Source: Legionellaceae bacterium (lineage in GTDB: Bacteria > Pseudomonadota > Gammaproteobacteria > Legionellales > Legionellaceae). Taken from it: a stretch of 13,677 nt of DNA. Both the position numbers and the translations under genes were made by a program. Numbering within the stretch: position 1 is the first letter of the stretch; every line of letters starts with the position of its first letter. Positions 1 through 6,817 of the stretch are shown here, in pieces. The notes below the pieces were generated by a model. That model was not told the DNA's origin. It did not search any database and saw nothing but the letters and a program-made list of their open reading frames with translations. The DNA lies in NCBI GenBank assembly GCA_023266075.1, contig JAHFRX010000020.1:1-13677 (forward strand), read 5' to 3'.

Positions 1-11
1 CCATGGTGTTG

Positions 12-497
12 CTAATTCAAGGATGTGTTGCTCCGCTGTTTAATCCATTGGCCTGTTAATGTAAATAACTGAGATAAATCCTCAAAAGAATCTCGTTGAT
101 GGTTGTAAGCGAGATGAAGCAATGCATCACGTACGGTATTGAAATCTAATTTTTGACTTGTTTTTGATAAAAATGAAAGCCAAGCTTCACCCTCGAGTGA
201 TGCAACCTCAGATCTCGGATAAAATAAGAGCGCCACCTGTCTAAGCAACAATGAGATTTTTGCAGCGGTTTGATGCGTTTCTTCTCCACATTGATGCGCT
301 GATTGAATGGCTGAGAGTTGTTGTAGTGCAGCTTTTTTGAATTGTTTTGCTTTTCTGCCATAGAGACGTATACATAGACACAAGATGATGATGGAAAAAA
401 GGCATAACAAGAAAATAATACCTGGTGCGGGTGGCCACCCAAGACGAATGGGGGGAGGCATGTGAATATCATGCAATGCCTTGAGTGCTTCAACCAT
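12..497 (-). CDS. DUF4381 family single-pass membrane protein
   Basis: This 161-residue protein belongs to the DUF4381 family, whose members sit beside MoxR and DUF58 genes in Bat-type operons. The N-terminus has the family hallmark: an Asp-Ile-His at residues 10-12, a Pro triplet at 14-16 and WPPAPG at 21-26. One hydrophobic membrane segment follows at about 27-45, then a basic stop-transfer stretch and a cytoplasmic helical domain. The ATG at 495-497 overlaps the DUF58 stop by 8 nt (ATGGTTGA) and follows a strong GGGAGGAA ribosome binding site, so translation is probably coupled. Its biochemical role is unknown; it is thought to act with the membrane VWA proteins of the operon. An ATG on the minus strand at positions 4-2 could be the start of the next gene, but too little sequence remains to judge. 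Confidence 0.88.
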   Translation of the reverse strand: MVEALKALHDIHMPPPIRLGWPPAPGIIFLLCLFSIIILCLCIRLYGRKAKQFKKAALQQLSAIQSAHQCGEETHQTAAKISLLLRQVALLFYPRSEVASLEGEAWLSFLSKTSQKLDFNTVRDALLHLAYNHQRDSFEDLSQLFTLTGQWIKQRSNTSLN

Positions 498-1464
498 GAT
501 TCCTCCCTGGAAAGGTTTGATGGACCAATAGTGGGAGATCAGCGGATGTCAGTACTTGTATATAAGGTGTTGCAAGGCGATGAAAGGTATCTTTTATTTT
601 ATGTTGCTGCAAGAGGCAGGCGTCATTGTAAGCGCGGGATAGTTTTTTATTTTGTGTGTTGATATGTAGCGTGGTTTGGCCATCGGTCATGGGATATATG
701 CCCGGAATAGGTGCCGCAGCCTCTAGTGGATCGGTAATATGATAGGCTAAGAATTCGTTATGTTGACGTAGACGACTTAATTGCTGGATTGCTGATGGGT
801 TAAGCGTATAAAAATCACTGATCAATACAATTAGGCTACCTGGCTTAACAACATGTCTTAAGCGAACAAAGGTATCTACCATTGTTTCTTTTTTATCTTT
901 TTGGCGTTGTTGTTGATAGTCGTTTGTGTATCGAGAGAGTAAGGCGAGTAAGGGTAGCACGCCTGCTTCACGACTTTTGGGTATAATTTCATGATGTGAG
1001 TCATCGGCGTAGACCAGTGCGCCAACTTTATCACCAGCAGTATTCGCATGCCATGCAATCAAAGCCGCCAGTTGTGCGGCGACATAAGATTTAAAAGCAG
1101 TTCTTGTCCCAAAGTACATGGAGGGGTTGAAGTCAACCATGAGCACAACGGGCCTCTCTCGTTCTTCCTCATAGCGTTTGATATGTGGTTTTCCTGTTTT
1201 AGCCGTGACGCGCCATTCCATGTGTCGGATCTCATCACCCGCTTGGTAATGTCTCACTTCGGCAAAATCCATGCCTCGCCCTTTTCTTGACGATCGGTAA
1301 ACACCGGGTTGTGTTGCCGCACTTTTTGCTCGGTGTTTTTTGGTGCGTGTGTAGCGTTTTAATGCAATCAACTCAGATAGCGTCAAGCAAAGGCCTGCCA
1401 TTGGTGCAAAAGTCTTCTTTTGGAGTTTTTGGGGTATCAACGCTGAGAGGAGCCGATTTAACAT
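490..1464 (-). CDS. DUF58 domain protein (VWA-like, MoxR partner)
   Basis: This 324-residue protein is a DUF58 family member, the usual partner of MoxR ATPases. The DUF58 signature lies at residues 60-100: KGRGMDF, then AGDEIRHMEW, then TGKPHIKRY. It runs into the VWA-like strand ending at D111. The metal-site motif there reads D-F-N-P-S (111-115) where classical MIDAS sites have DxSxS, so metal binding may be altered or absent. I chose the ATG at 1462-1464 because it follows a GAGGTGG ribosome binding site and begins 13 nt after the moxR stop. The frame is open upstream to 1617, but that part lies inside moxR and does not look like this family. It is cytoplasmic or weakly membrane-associated by family knowledge. 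Its precise function is unknown. Confidence 0.9.
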   Translation of the reverse strand: MLNRLLSALIPQKLQKKTFAPMAGLCLTLSELIALKRYTRTKKHRAKSAATQPGVYRSSRKGRGMDFAEVRHYQAGDEIRHMEWRVTAKTGKPHIKRYEEERERPVVLMVDFNPSMYFGTRTAFKSYVAAQLAALIAWHANTAGDKVGALVYADDSHHEIIPKSREAGVLPLLALLSRYTNDYQQQRQKDKKETMVDTFVRLRHVVKPGSLIVLISDFYTLNPSAIQQLSRLRQHNEFLAYHITDPLEAAAPIPGIYPMTDGQTTLHINTQNKKLSRAYNDACLLQQHKIKDTFHRLATPYIQVLTSADLPLLVHQTFPGRNHG

Positions 1465-1477
1465 AGACCACCTCGCA

Positions 1478-2476
1478 CTACGGGATAGCGACCAGACGTA
1501 AGAGTTCATGAAGGAAACTATCCGTATCGATTCCTTCCGCCTCTGCCTCAAAAGACAGTAAGATACGATGTCGCAAGACATCGTGTGCGATGTGATGAAT
1601 ATCCTCCGGTGTGACATAGTCGCGCTGGTTCAGCCAAGCGAGTGCTTTAGCACAGCGATCGAGCGCAATCGTTGCACGGGGACTGGCACCGAAGCGCAGC
1701 CAACTAGCCAGCTGTTCACTGTAACGCGCCGGTTGGCGTGTCGCAATAACCAAGTCAATGATATATTGCGATAAGGCATCGCTGGTGTGAATCTCAAGTA
1801 CTTCACGGCGTGCTGCAAAGAGGATATTTTGCGTTAAAATGTGTGTGACAGGCGCTTTTTGAAGGTGATTCGCCTCTTGAAGAGAGACCTGATAGGCCTC
1901 TTTTCGTGCGAGTGTTAGAATATCTTGTTCAACAGACGCGTCAGGATAACCAATGTTGACATACATCAAAAAGCGGTCTAATTGTGCTTCTGGCAGAGGA
2001 TAGGTGCCTTCTTGCTCAATTGGATTTTGAGTTGCCATGACTAAGAATAAAGGGGGCAATGGATAGGTTTTACCACCAATAGTGACTTGACGCTCAGCCA
2101 TTGCTTCGAGTAATGCGGATTGCACTTTAGCAGGGGCTCGGTTAATTTCATCGGCAAGCAGTATTTCGTGAAAAATAGGACCGGGTTGAAAGTTAAACGT
2201 GCCGTCTTCAGGATGGTACACATCCGTTCCCGTGAGGTCACCAGGGAGCAGATCGGGTGTGAATTGGATACGATGAAATTTTCCTTCGACGCCTTGTGCT
2301 AGCGCCTTGACCGCGCGGGTTTTGGCAAGTCCTGGTGCACCTTCCACCAACAAATGTCCATCAGCAAGTAGTGCTATCAATAGTCGAGAGACTAAGGTTG
2401 GCTGTCCTAAAACTTGCATCTGTAAATAGTCATTTAATTGTAATAAGTGTTGTCGTATGTTTTCCTTCGTAGACAT
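1478..2476 (-). CDS. MoxR family AAA+ ATPase
   Basis: This 332-residue protein is a MoxR-type AAA+ ATPase, a chaperone-like enzyme that uses ATP to mature or activate VWA-domain partners. Walker A is GAPGLAKT at residues 46-53. Walker B ends in D109-E110 within LLADEIN. Sensor 1 is ATQNP at 148-152, followed by the MoxR-specific EGTYPLPEAQLDRF segment at about 156-169. The C-terminal AAA lid contains the family-typical GASPRATIALDRCAKALA. The length is normal for the family. The ATG at 2474-2476 has GGAG about 7 nt upstream. It lies 23 bp after the cold-shock gene and 13 bp before the DUF58 gene, so it is probably co-transcribed with both. The substrates are presumably the DUF58 protein and VWA proteins encoded beyond the left edge. 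Confidence 0.95.
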   Translation of the reverse strand: MSTKENIRQHLLQLNDYLQMQVLGQPTLVSRLLIALLADGHLLVEGAPGLAKTRAVKALAQGVEGKFHRIQFTPDLLPGDLTGTDVYHPEDGTFNFQPGPIFHEILLADEINRAPAKVQSALLEAMAERQVTIGGKTYPLPPLFLVMATQNPIEQEGTYPLPEAQLDRFLMYVNIGYPDASVEQDILTLARKEAYQVSLQEANHLQKAPVTHILTQNILFAARREVLEIHTSDALSQYIIDLVIATRQPARYSEQLASWLRFGASPRATIALDRCAKALAWLNQRDYVTPEDIHHIAHDVLRHRILLSFEAEAEGIDTDSFLHELLRLVAIP

Positions 2477-2499
2477 CCTAAAACTCCATAACTAAAGGT

Positions 2500-2757
2500 T
2501 TATGCTAATTCTATTTTATCGGCTTGTAGTCCTTTTTTACCTTTTGTAATGACAAAAGAAACGCGTGCTCCATCTCGTAATGCACGAAAATCGCGTGATT
2601 TCACTGAAGTTCCATGAAAAAAAAGCTCTTGTTTTTCTGAAATAATAAAACCAAATCGTTTCTTCCTATCGTAAAATTTAATGGTTCCTTGTTGTTTAGA
2701 TTGATTTGACGAAAATAAACGTCGCAATATTCGCGCGATAGATTTAAATATACTCAT
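2500..2757 (-). CDS. Cold-shock domain protein with basic N-terminal extension
   Basis: This 85-residue protein carries a cold-shock domain at residues 22-85, a small OB-fold that binds single-stranded RNA or DNA. It begins QQGTIKFYD. The RNP1-like segment is RKKRFGFI (31-38) and the RNP2-like segment is LFFHG (45-49), with the usual V-F-V-H changed to L-F-F-H. Ordinary CspA proteins are about 70 residues and start at the domain. Here about 20 residues precede it (MSIFKSIARILRRLFSS), which could form a basic amphipathic helix. The ATG at 2755-2757 has only AGGA about 11 nt upstream, so initiation may be weak or controlled. The gene lies 23 bp upstream of moxR and likely heads that operon. Function is inferred from the fold: an RNA chaperone or a regulator. 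The role of the extension is unknown. Confidence 0.85.
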   Translation of the reverse strand: MSIFKSIARILRRLFSSNQSKQQGTIKFYDRKKRFGFIISEKQELFFHGTSVKSRDFRALRDGARVSFVITKGKKGLQADKIELA

Positions 2758-2864
2758 GTGTAATTTTTCCTAAAAATATTAGATGTTACTCTGCTGTAAA
2801 AATGCTCACAGTGATTCAGATGTGCATAATAAACACACGGAGATTTTAGCATGAGTTTGTAGGT
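2758..2864 (-). promoter_or_regulatory. Leader/upstream region of the cold-shock-moxR operon
   Basis: This AT-rich noncoding stretch must hold the promoter and 5' leader of the cold-shock gene if that gene heads its own transcript. On the minus strand there are two -10-like hexamers, TAATAT near 2777-2782 and TATTAT near 2828-2833. Neither has a convincing -35 at 16-18 bp, so I do not assign a start site. No terminator-like stem with a T-run is visible between the upstream genes and the cold-shock gene, so read-through from the ankyrin cassette is possible. Confidence 0.3.
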
Positions 2865-2957
2865 TCAGTAAATAATACGCCGTTTACGCACTACATGAGT
2901 TTGTTCATCTGCAGTCCATTGAAAATTAAGATCGCGATATGATGAACTTATAAACAT
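2865..2957 (-). CDS. Possible 30-residue small protein
   Basis: An ATG at 2955-2957, 5 nt after the ankyrin-gene stop, opens a 30-codon frame ending in TGA at 2865-2867. The peptide starts MFISSSYRDLNFQ and ends HVVRKRRIIY, so it is mixed hydrophobic and basic with a very basic C-terminus. There is no Shine-Dalgarno sequence, and expression would rely on re-initiation after the ankyrin gene. I do not recognise it. Its amino-acid make-up looks protein-like, but a frame this short can arise by chance in AT-rich DNA. It could also be the decayed end of a longer gene. Confidence 0.25.
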   Translation of the reverse strand: MFISSSYRDLNFQWTADEQTHVVRKRRIIY

Positions 2958-2962
2958 AAAAA

Positions 2963-3436
2963 TCAAGGGCGAAAACTTAAATTTGTGCCCGCGTGCAGCA
3001 TATCAAATGCTGTGCGTTCATCCTGATCCTTTAATTCAGTGTTTGCGCCGCGAGTAACCAATAAGTGAAAGACACCCGTAGTACCATCCTGAGCTTCAGC
3101 AGCAAACATCAAAGCGGTCTTTCCTGATAAAGGATGGACTTCATCCAGAGGAATACCATGATCAACTAAAAACAAAGCGGATCGTTCTAATCCTTTTTTA
3201 GCAGCGATCATCAAAGCATTTTCGCCCAAAGGCATCTTATAAGATAAATTTGCGCCACGCTCCAGCAAGACTTCCGCGCACGTTAACTGTTCGTTTGCAA
3301 TCGCCCACATAAACTTATTATTAAGCACATCTTTCGAAAAATAAACAGAAGAAAGCAATTCACGTAATTCATCAGATGCTCCGCGGGTAAGAATGTCACT
3401 TAATTTATCTAAGTGTGGCATTGTAAATTTTAACAT
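2963..3436 (-). CDS. Ankyrin-repeat protein
   Basis: This 157-residue protein consists largely of ankyrin repeats, a protein-binding scaffold. About three repeats are visible. Repeat 1, about 39-70, has ANEQLTCAEVLLERGANL. Repeat 2, about 71-104, has GENALMIAAKKGLERSALFL then VDHGIPLDE. Repeat 3, about 105-141, has GKTALMFAAEAQDG then LLVTRGANTELKD. A partial capping repeat follows (ERTAFDML). There is no signal peptide or membrane segment. The ATG at 3434-3436 follows a strong AGGAG at 7 nt spacing. It starts 27 bp after the stop of the peptidase-like gene, so the two are probably one transcript. Ankyrin proteins in intracellular gammaproteobacteria are often secreted effectors, but they also occur as immunity or regulatory partners of neighbouring genes. 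The sequence does not decide between these roles. Confidence 0.85.
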   Translation of the reverse strand: MLKFTMPHLDKLSDILTRGASDELRELLSSVYFSKDVLNNKFMWAIANEQLTCAEVLLERGANLSYKMPLGENALMIAAKKGLERSALFLVDHGIPLDEVHPLSGKTALMFAAEAQDGTTGVFHLLVTRGANTELKDQDERTAFDMLHAGTNLSFRP

Positions 3437-3463
3437 ACGATGTCTCCTATTAGATGTTTCACG

Positions 3464-4810
3464 TTACCCACCTTTTGATATAATGAGCGTGGGTGAGGGT
3501 GTTTTTTGATCATCCTTCACAGCTTTTTGTGTAGCATTAATCCCTTCTTCTTTCATTTGCTGCAAGCGCTCTTTCAGAGGTTCTTGTTTCTCAGCCATGG
3601 TATTTGCTTGTACCGATTTTTCTTGACGTTGATAAACCCAACCTTCATTACTCATTTTTTGTTTATTGTAGAACACAATCAATTCATCCATTAATGCACT
3701 CATCGTATTGCCTTGTGTACGCCAACGCGTCGGTACTGCGGACATATCAATTTGTCCATCAGGGCAGTATTGCGCTCGATATTCATCTCGCTCCTCAGGG
3801 GAAATAGACATGATTTCACTTGCATCAGGTAATGAATTACATACCACTGCGGTAAAACACTGAACATCTGGTGCTTGTTTATCATAACCATTTTGAGTAA
3901 AAAAGTCATCAAGAAGATCTTGAATGAGTGCCGTCTTATCTGCTGTTTGTGTAATGAAAGCTCGAAATTTCTGTTCCATATCTCTTAATCGTTCAGAATA
4001 AATTGTGATTTTATCGTCATATTTTCCTACGCTTACAGAATCAACCAATTGAGCCAAATTCGTTTGATAAGCTGATAGTAACGTCGCTCTTGATTCCACT
4101 ATCTTGGCATCGGGGAAACATACCATCATTTCACCCACATCCAACGTGCTTACAGCATTAATGAAATCTTCCGCAATATCACCTAGACCAGCGTTACGGT
4201 ATGTGAGCTCTAGATACGTTTTGATCTCTGATTCTTTTGTTCCGAGCACAAGAAAAGCATCATCTGCCGAGAGTCTTCGAATAAAGAGAGGGGCATTGAA
4301 CTCCTCTAAAACTTGCTCAGAAGAATCGTTAATCAAATCTAATACCGTTACCGCGTTCTCCACGGGCATCTGTGCTCTGTGCTCTATTTCATCAAACATC
4401 CTATGAGCGGTTGATGTTATTCGATCACCAACGGCAATGCCACCGGGAGATAATAAGTGACTTAATTTTTGCAAGCCATACGTAGCAAAGCAACAATCTG
4501 CATGTATTTTATCGAAAGTGACTCCATATTTTTTGCCTATCGCCACCATCTTATCAATAGCATCCATCGATAAATTATTTAACATAGTGCTATCACCATG
4601 ATAGCCAGAAAACAATAACAAATCACACTGAGAGTCTTGATGTTGGCTAGCAAATAACTCAAATTTTTCGATGAAAGACATTTCCGTTTCGTGTGGAACA
4701 AGCAATGATTTCTCTGCCTGATAAGCAGCATACGTTATATCAGGTGAGTTAGGTAATACTGCTTCTAACCTCACCGCAAATGCTTCTGAAACTGCAAAAA
4801 AGCTTGGCAT
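3464..4810 (-). CDS. Candidate clan CD (caspase-fold) cysteine peptidase, unknown role
   Basis: I do not recognise this 448-residue protein as a named family. Residues 60-110 show the layout of clan CD cysteine peptidases. A hydrophobic strand (CDLLLFSGY) leads into H71-G72-D73, then a helix (LSMDAIDKMVAIGKKYG), then a second strand leading to D105-C106-C107. H71 and C106 or C107 would be the catalytic dyad. The spacing and the Leu-Ser at the helix start recall the C80 domain of MARTX toxins, from memory only. Residues 111-270 are mixed alpha/beta. Residues 390-448 are charged, coiled-coil-like and end in a Pro/Ser/Lys tail. There is no signal peptide or membrane segment. The ATG at 4808-4810 follows TGGAG at about 6 nt spacing. 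The ankyrin gene follows 27 bp downstream. Possible roles are a host-directed effector or an enzyme controlled by the ankyrin protein; both are inference. Confidence 0.6.
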   Translation of the reverse strand: MPSFFAVSEAFAVRLEAVLPNSPDITYAAYQAEKSLLVPHETEMSFIEKFELFASQHQDSQCDLLLFSGYHGDSTMLNNLSMDAIDKMVAIGKKYGVTFDKIHADCCFATYGLQKLSHLLSPGGIAVGDRITSTAHRMFDEIEHRAQMPVENAVTVLDLINDSSEQVLEEFNAPLFIRRLSADDAFLVLGTKESEIKTYLELTYRNAGLGDIAEDFINAVSTLDVGEMMVCFPDAKIVESRATLLSAYQTNLAQLVDSVSVGKYDDKITIYSERLRDMEQKFRAFITQTADKTALIQDLLDDFFTQNGYDKQAPDVQCFTAVVCNSLPDASEIMSISPEERDEYRAQYCPDGQIDMSAVPTRWRTQGNTMSALMDELIVFYNKQKMSNEGWVYQRQEKSVQANTMAEKQEPLKERLQQMKEEGINATQKAVKDDQKTPSPTLIISKGG

Positions 4811-4832
4811 ATCAATCTCCAGGCATCCTCAT

Positions 4833-4847
4833 GCAATAATTTATTGC
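4833..4847. promoter_or_regulatory. Perfect inverted repeat, possible operator
   Basis: GCAATAA at 4833-4839 and TTATTGC at 4841-4847 form a perfect 7-bp inverted repeat around one central base. It lies 5' of the ribosome binding site of the peptidase-like gene. It is close to where transcription would begin if the -10 candidate at 4854-4859 is used. This fits a repressor half-site pair or a small mRNA hairpin. It is AT-rich, so chance is not excluded. Confidence 0.35.
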
Positions 4848-4853
4848 TTCTAG

Positions 4854-4881
4854 TAATTAGCATAGCACATAAATTAATCAA
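4854..4881 (-). promoter_or_regulatory. Candidate sigma-70 promoter of the peptidase-ankyrin pair
   Basis: On the minus strand, TTGATT (4876-4881) is separated by 16 bp from TAATTA (4854-4859). The two hexamers match the sigma-70 consensus at four positions each or close to it, in an AT-rich context. Transcription would start near 4847, inside the inverted repeat, and give a leader of about 37 nt. This is a pattern match only. The other bases of 4811-4976 show no gene or clear terminator. Confidence 0.35.
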
Positions 4882-4976
4882 TAATGTTGGGATATCATGA
4901 GTAGAATGCCCGTCTTTGTATGAGCAGCCATCTAGTCAAATAAGCATGAAAGGGTGTCGCTTTTAAGGTTTATCGT

Positions 4977-5525
4977 TCATTTCTTCTGATAGAGCTCATA
5001 AATGACTTGACCCGCGCGATGCTGCTTTAAACAGGACCATTGTTGATTGTCCAATGTGATAATCGTGGGTGCTTCAAGATACAGTAGTCCTCCTGGTTTT
5101 AACACACGATGGATGTCATTTTGTAGTGGTGACGTATACAAGGTCATGTGGGAAAAGGGTGGATCGTAGAAGATGATATCAAAAAAGTTATCGTTGATTT
5201 GTTTTAAGAAGCGTTGAATATCCGCTCTTATCACTTGTAATTGTGATGTCTCGAATAAAGTGATCTGTTTTTTTAAATACGTATAAATTTTAGGGTCGTT
5301 TTCAACGAGATAGACTGTTTGTGCGCCGCGCGAATAAGCCTCTAACCCTAAAGCGCCACTGCCTGCAAAAGCATCTAGGCAGATGCTTTCACGGATGTCA
5401 TGCATGAGCCAATTAAAGAGTGTTTCACGAACCCGATCGGTCGTAGGTCTTAAGCCCGCGATATTTGGAAACGTGAGTTTTTTCCCGCGAAATCGTCCGC
5501 CAATAATTCGTACCTGCTGCTTCAT
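4977..5525 (-). CDS. rsmD: 16S rRNA (guanine-966-N2)-methyltransferase RsmD
   Basis: This 182-residue enzyme methylates N2 of guanine 966 in 16S rRNA, using S-adenosylmethionine, during assembly of the small ribosomal subunit. The N-terminus has the RsmD signature IIGGRFRGKKL followed by LRPTTDRVRETLFNWL (25-40). The SAM-binding motif DAFAGSGALGLEAYSRGA starts at residue 51, and an acidic VEND follows the next strand at about 74-77. The catalytic motif is DPPF at 121-124. Length is normal. The start codon overlaps the stop of the upstream M16 gene as ATGA (5522-5525), indicating translational coupling. The frame ends at a TGA at 4977-4979. No clear terminator follows. Confidence 0.96.
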   Translation of the reverse strand: MKQQVRIIGGRFRGKKLTFPNIAGLRPTTDRVRETLFNWLMHDIRESICLDAFAGSGALGLEAYSRGAQTVYLVENDPKIYTYLKKQITLFETSQLQVIRADIQRFLKQINDNFFDIIFYDPPFSHMTLYTSPLQNDIHRVLKPGGLLYLEAPTIITLDNQQWSCLKQHRAGQVIYELYQKK

Positions 5526-6817
5526 GCATTGCCTACTTGGACATTTAGTAATTTATTGAGTTGAATGTGGCGCTTGAATGCCTGCTGAATATCTGAAGCG
5601 CTGACCGCTTCAATGTGCTCAATATATGTTTCTAAATAATCCGACGGCAATTTTAACAGAGTGATCTTTAATAAAATTTGAATCATATTTTCATTACTGC
5701 CAATCGACAATGGGAAGCTCCCAATTAAATATTGTTTTGCGTTTTTAAGTTCTTTTGCTGTGGGGCCCTTTTCAATAAAAGTATGGAGTGTCTGGCGAGT
5801 GAGTTTTTCGGTAACATCGGCTTGTGTTTTTTGTGTGGAGAAGCTGATGATGAAAGGTCCCTCTGCAAAAAGTGGTACAAACTGACTATAAATACCATAA
5901 GTGAGTCCTCTTTTTTCTCTAAGCTCTGTCGCTAATTGAGAAACAAGATTTCCACCACCTAAGATATAGTTGCCGACAAAGAGCGGGAAATAGTCTTTAT
6001 TTTGAGCACTAATGCCCAGCTGACCTAGTCTCAGCACAGTTTGTGTTGTTGCTAACGGTACCTCAATATTTATTTCTTCTGATAACGTCTGTGGTGTGGG
6101 TAGTTCTTTAGCATGTCGTCCTTTAGGAAGGCTATTAGAGAGTTTTTCGGCGATGGCTTTTGCCATTGATGCATCGATGGCTCCGACAAGAATGATTACA
6201 GCATTTTGAGCGACAAAAAATTGTTGATGAAATTGTCGGATTTCTTTTGCTGAAAGCGCACTGACACTTGCTGTTGTGCCATCAATAGAATGCGCATAGG
6301 GATGCTGACCATATAGTGCTTGATAAAAAGTACGATCAGCAATGTTATCGCCTGACTCTTCATTTTGCTGAATGCGTAGTAGTTGCTGATTTTTCTTTTG
6401 TTTGATGGCCGACTCCGGAAAATCTGGCTTTCCTATAATGTCACTTAACGTAGCGGTAATTTGCGAGAGCGCATGCGCATTGTTTAAGGTACGAACATGT
6501 AGCGCGATATAATCACGTTCACTTTGTGTGGTAAATTGAGCCCCCACTTCAGAAAATTGATGGGCGATGGCGTCAGCAGGTTGATGTGCGTTACCTTGGT
6601 CGATGAGTTCAGTCATCAACGCACTGAGCCCAAAGTGATTTTTCTCATAAGCGGAGCCTGCATAAAAGGCGATACTGATATCGAGGATGGGAACTTCCAT
6701 CGCTTGATAGAACACAACAGGTGTTCCTTGTTGTGTTGTGAAATGCGTGATAGGTAGTGCGCTCGCCTGCGTGAAAGTCAGCGTGCAAGCTATCAAGAGG
6801 GATAATAATATTTTCAT
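5522..6817 (-). CDS. M16 peptidase-family protein without HxxEH (Arg/Tyr subunit)
   Basis: This 431-residue protein belongs to peptidase family M16 but lacks the zinc site. At the position of HxxEH it reads GLSALMTELI (63-72), so both His and the Glu are lost. It keeps the substrate-binding pair in the C-terminal half, within LREKRGLTYGIY (R303 and Y307), after a glycine-rich GGGN loop. Residues 1-20 form a signal peptide with an Ala-Ser-Ala end, which indicates periplasmic location. In M16B heterodimers one subunit holds the zinc and the other the Arg/Tyr pair. The partner is the upstream gene, joined by an ATGA overlap. Together they would degrade or process peptides in the periplasm; the substrate is unknown. 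The rsmD gene is coupled downstream. Confidence 0.9.
   Translation of the reverse strand: MKILLSLLIACTLTFTQASALPITHFTTQQGTPVVFYQAMEVPILDISIAFYAGSAYEKNHFGLSALMTELIDQGNAHQPADAIAHQFSEVGAQFTTQSERDYIALHVRTLNNAHALSQITATLSDIIGKPDFPESAIKQKKNQQLLRIQQNEESGDNIADRTFYQALYGQHPYAHSIDGTTASVSALSAKEIRQFHQQFFVAQNAVIILVGAIDASMAKAIAEKLSNSLPKGRHAKELPTPQTLSEEINIEVPLATTQTVLRLGQLGISAQNKDYFPLFVGNYILGGGNLVSQLATELREKRGLTYGIYSQFVPLFAEGPFIISFSTQKTQADVTEKLTRQTLHTFIEKGPTAKELKNAKQYLIGSFPLSIGSNENMIQILLKITLLKLPSDYLETYIEHIEAVSASDIQQAFKRHIQLNKLLNVQVGNA

Noticed and set aside
2..4. Minus-strand ATG as the start of the next Bat-type gene
   Set aside because: Only one codon is visible and no ribosome binding site precedes it, so it cannot be supported from this window.
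462..662. Plus-strand reading frame of 66 codons
   Set aside because: It lies wholly opposite the well-supported DUF4381 and DUF58 genes and has no protein-like features.
1465..1617. Upstream extension of the DUF58 reading frame by 51 codons
   Set aside because: It lies inside moxR in another frame, does not resemble the family N-terminus, and the ATG at 1464 has its own GAGGTGG site.
4104..4406. Plus-strand reading frame of 100 codons
   Set aside because: It is antisense to the peptidase-like gene, has a Ser-rich shadow-frame composition and no ribosome binding site.
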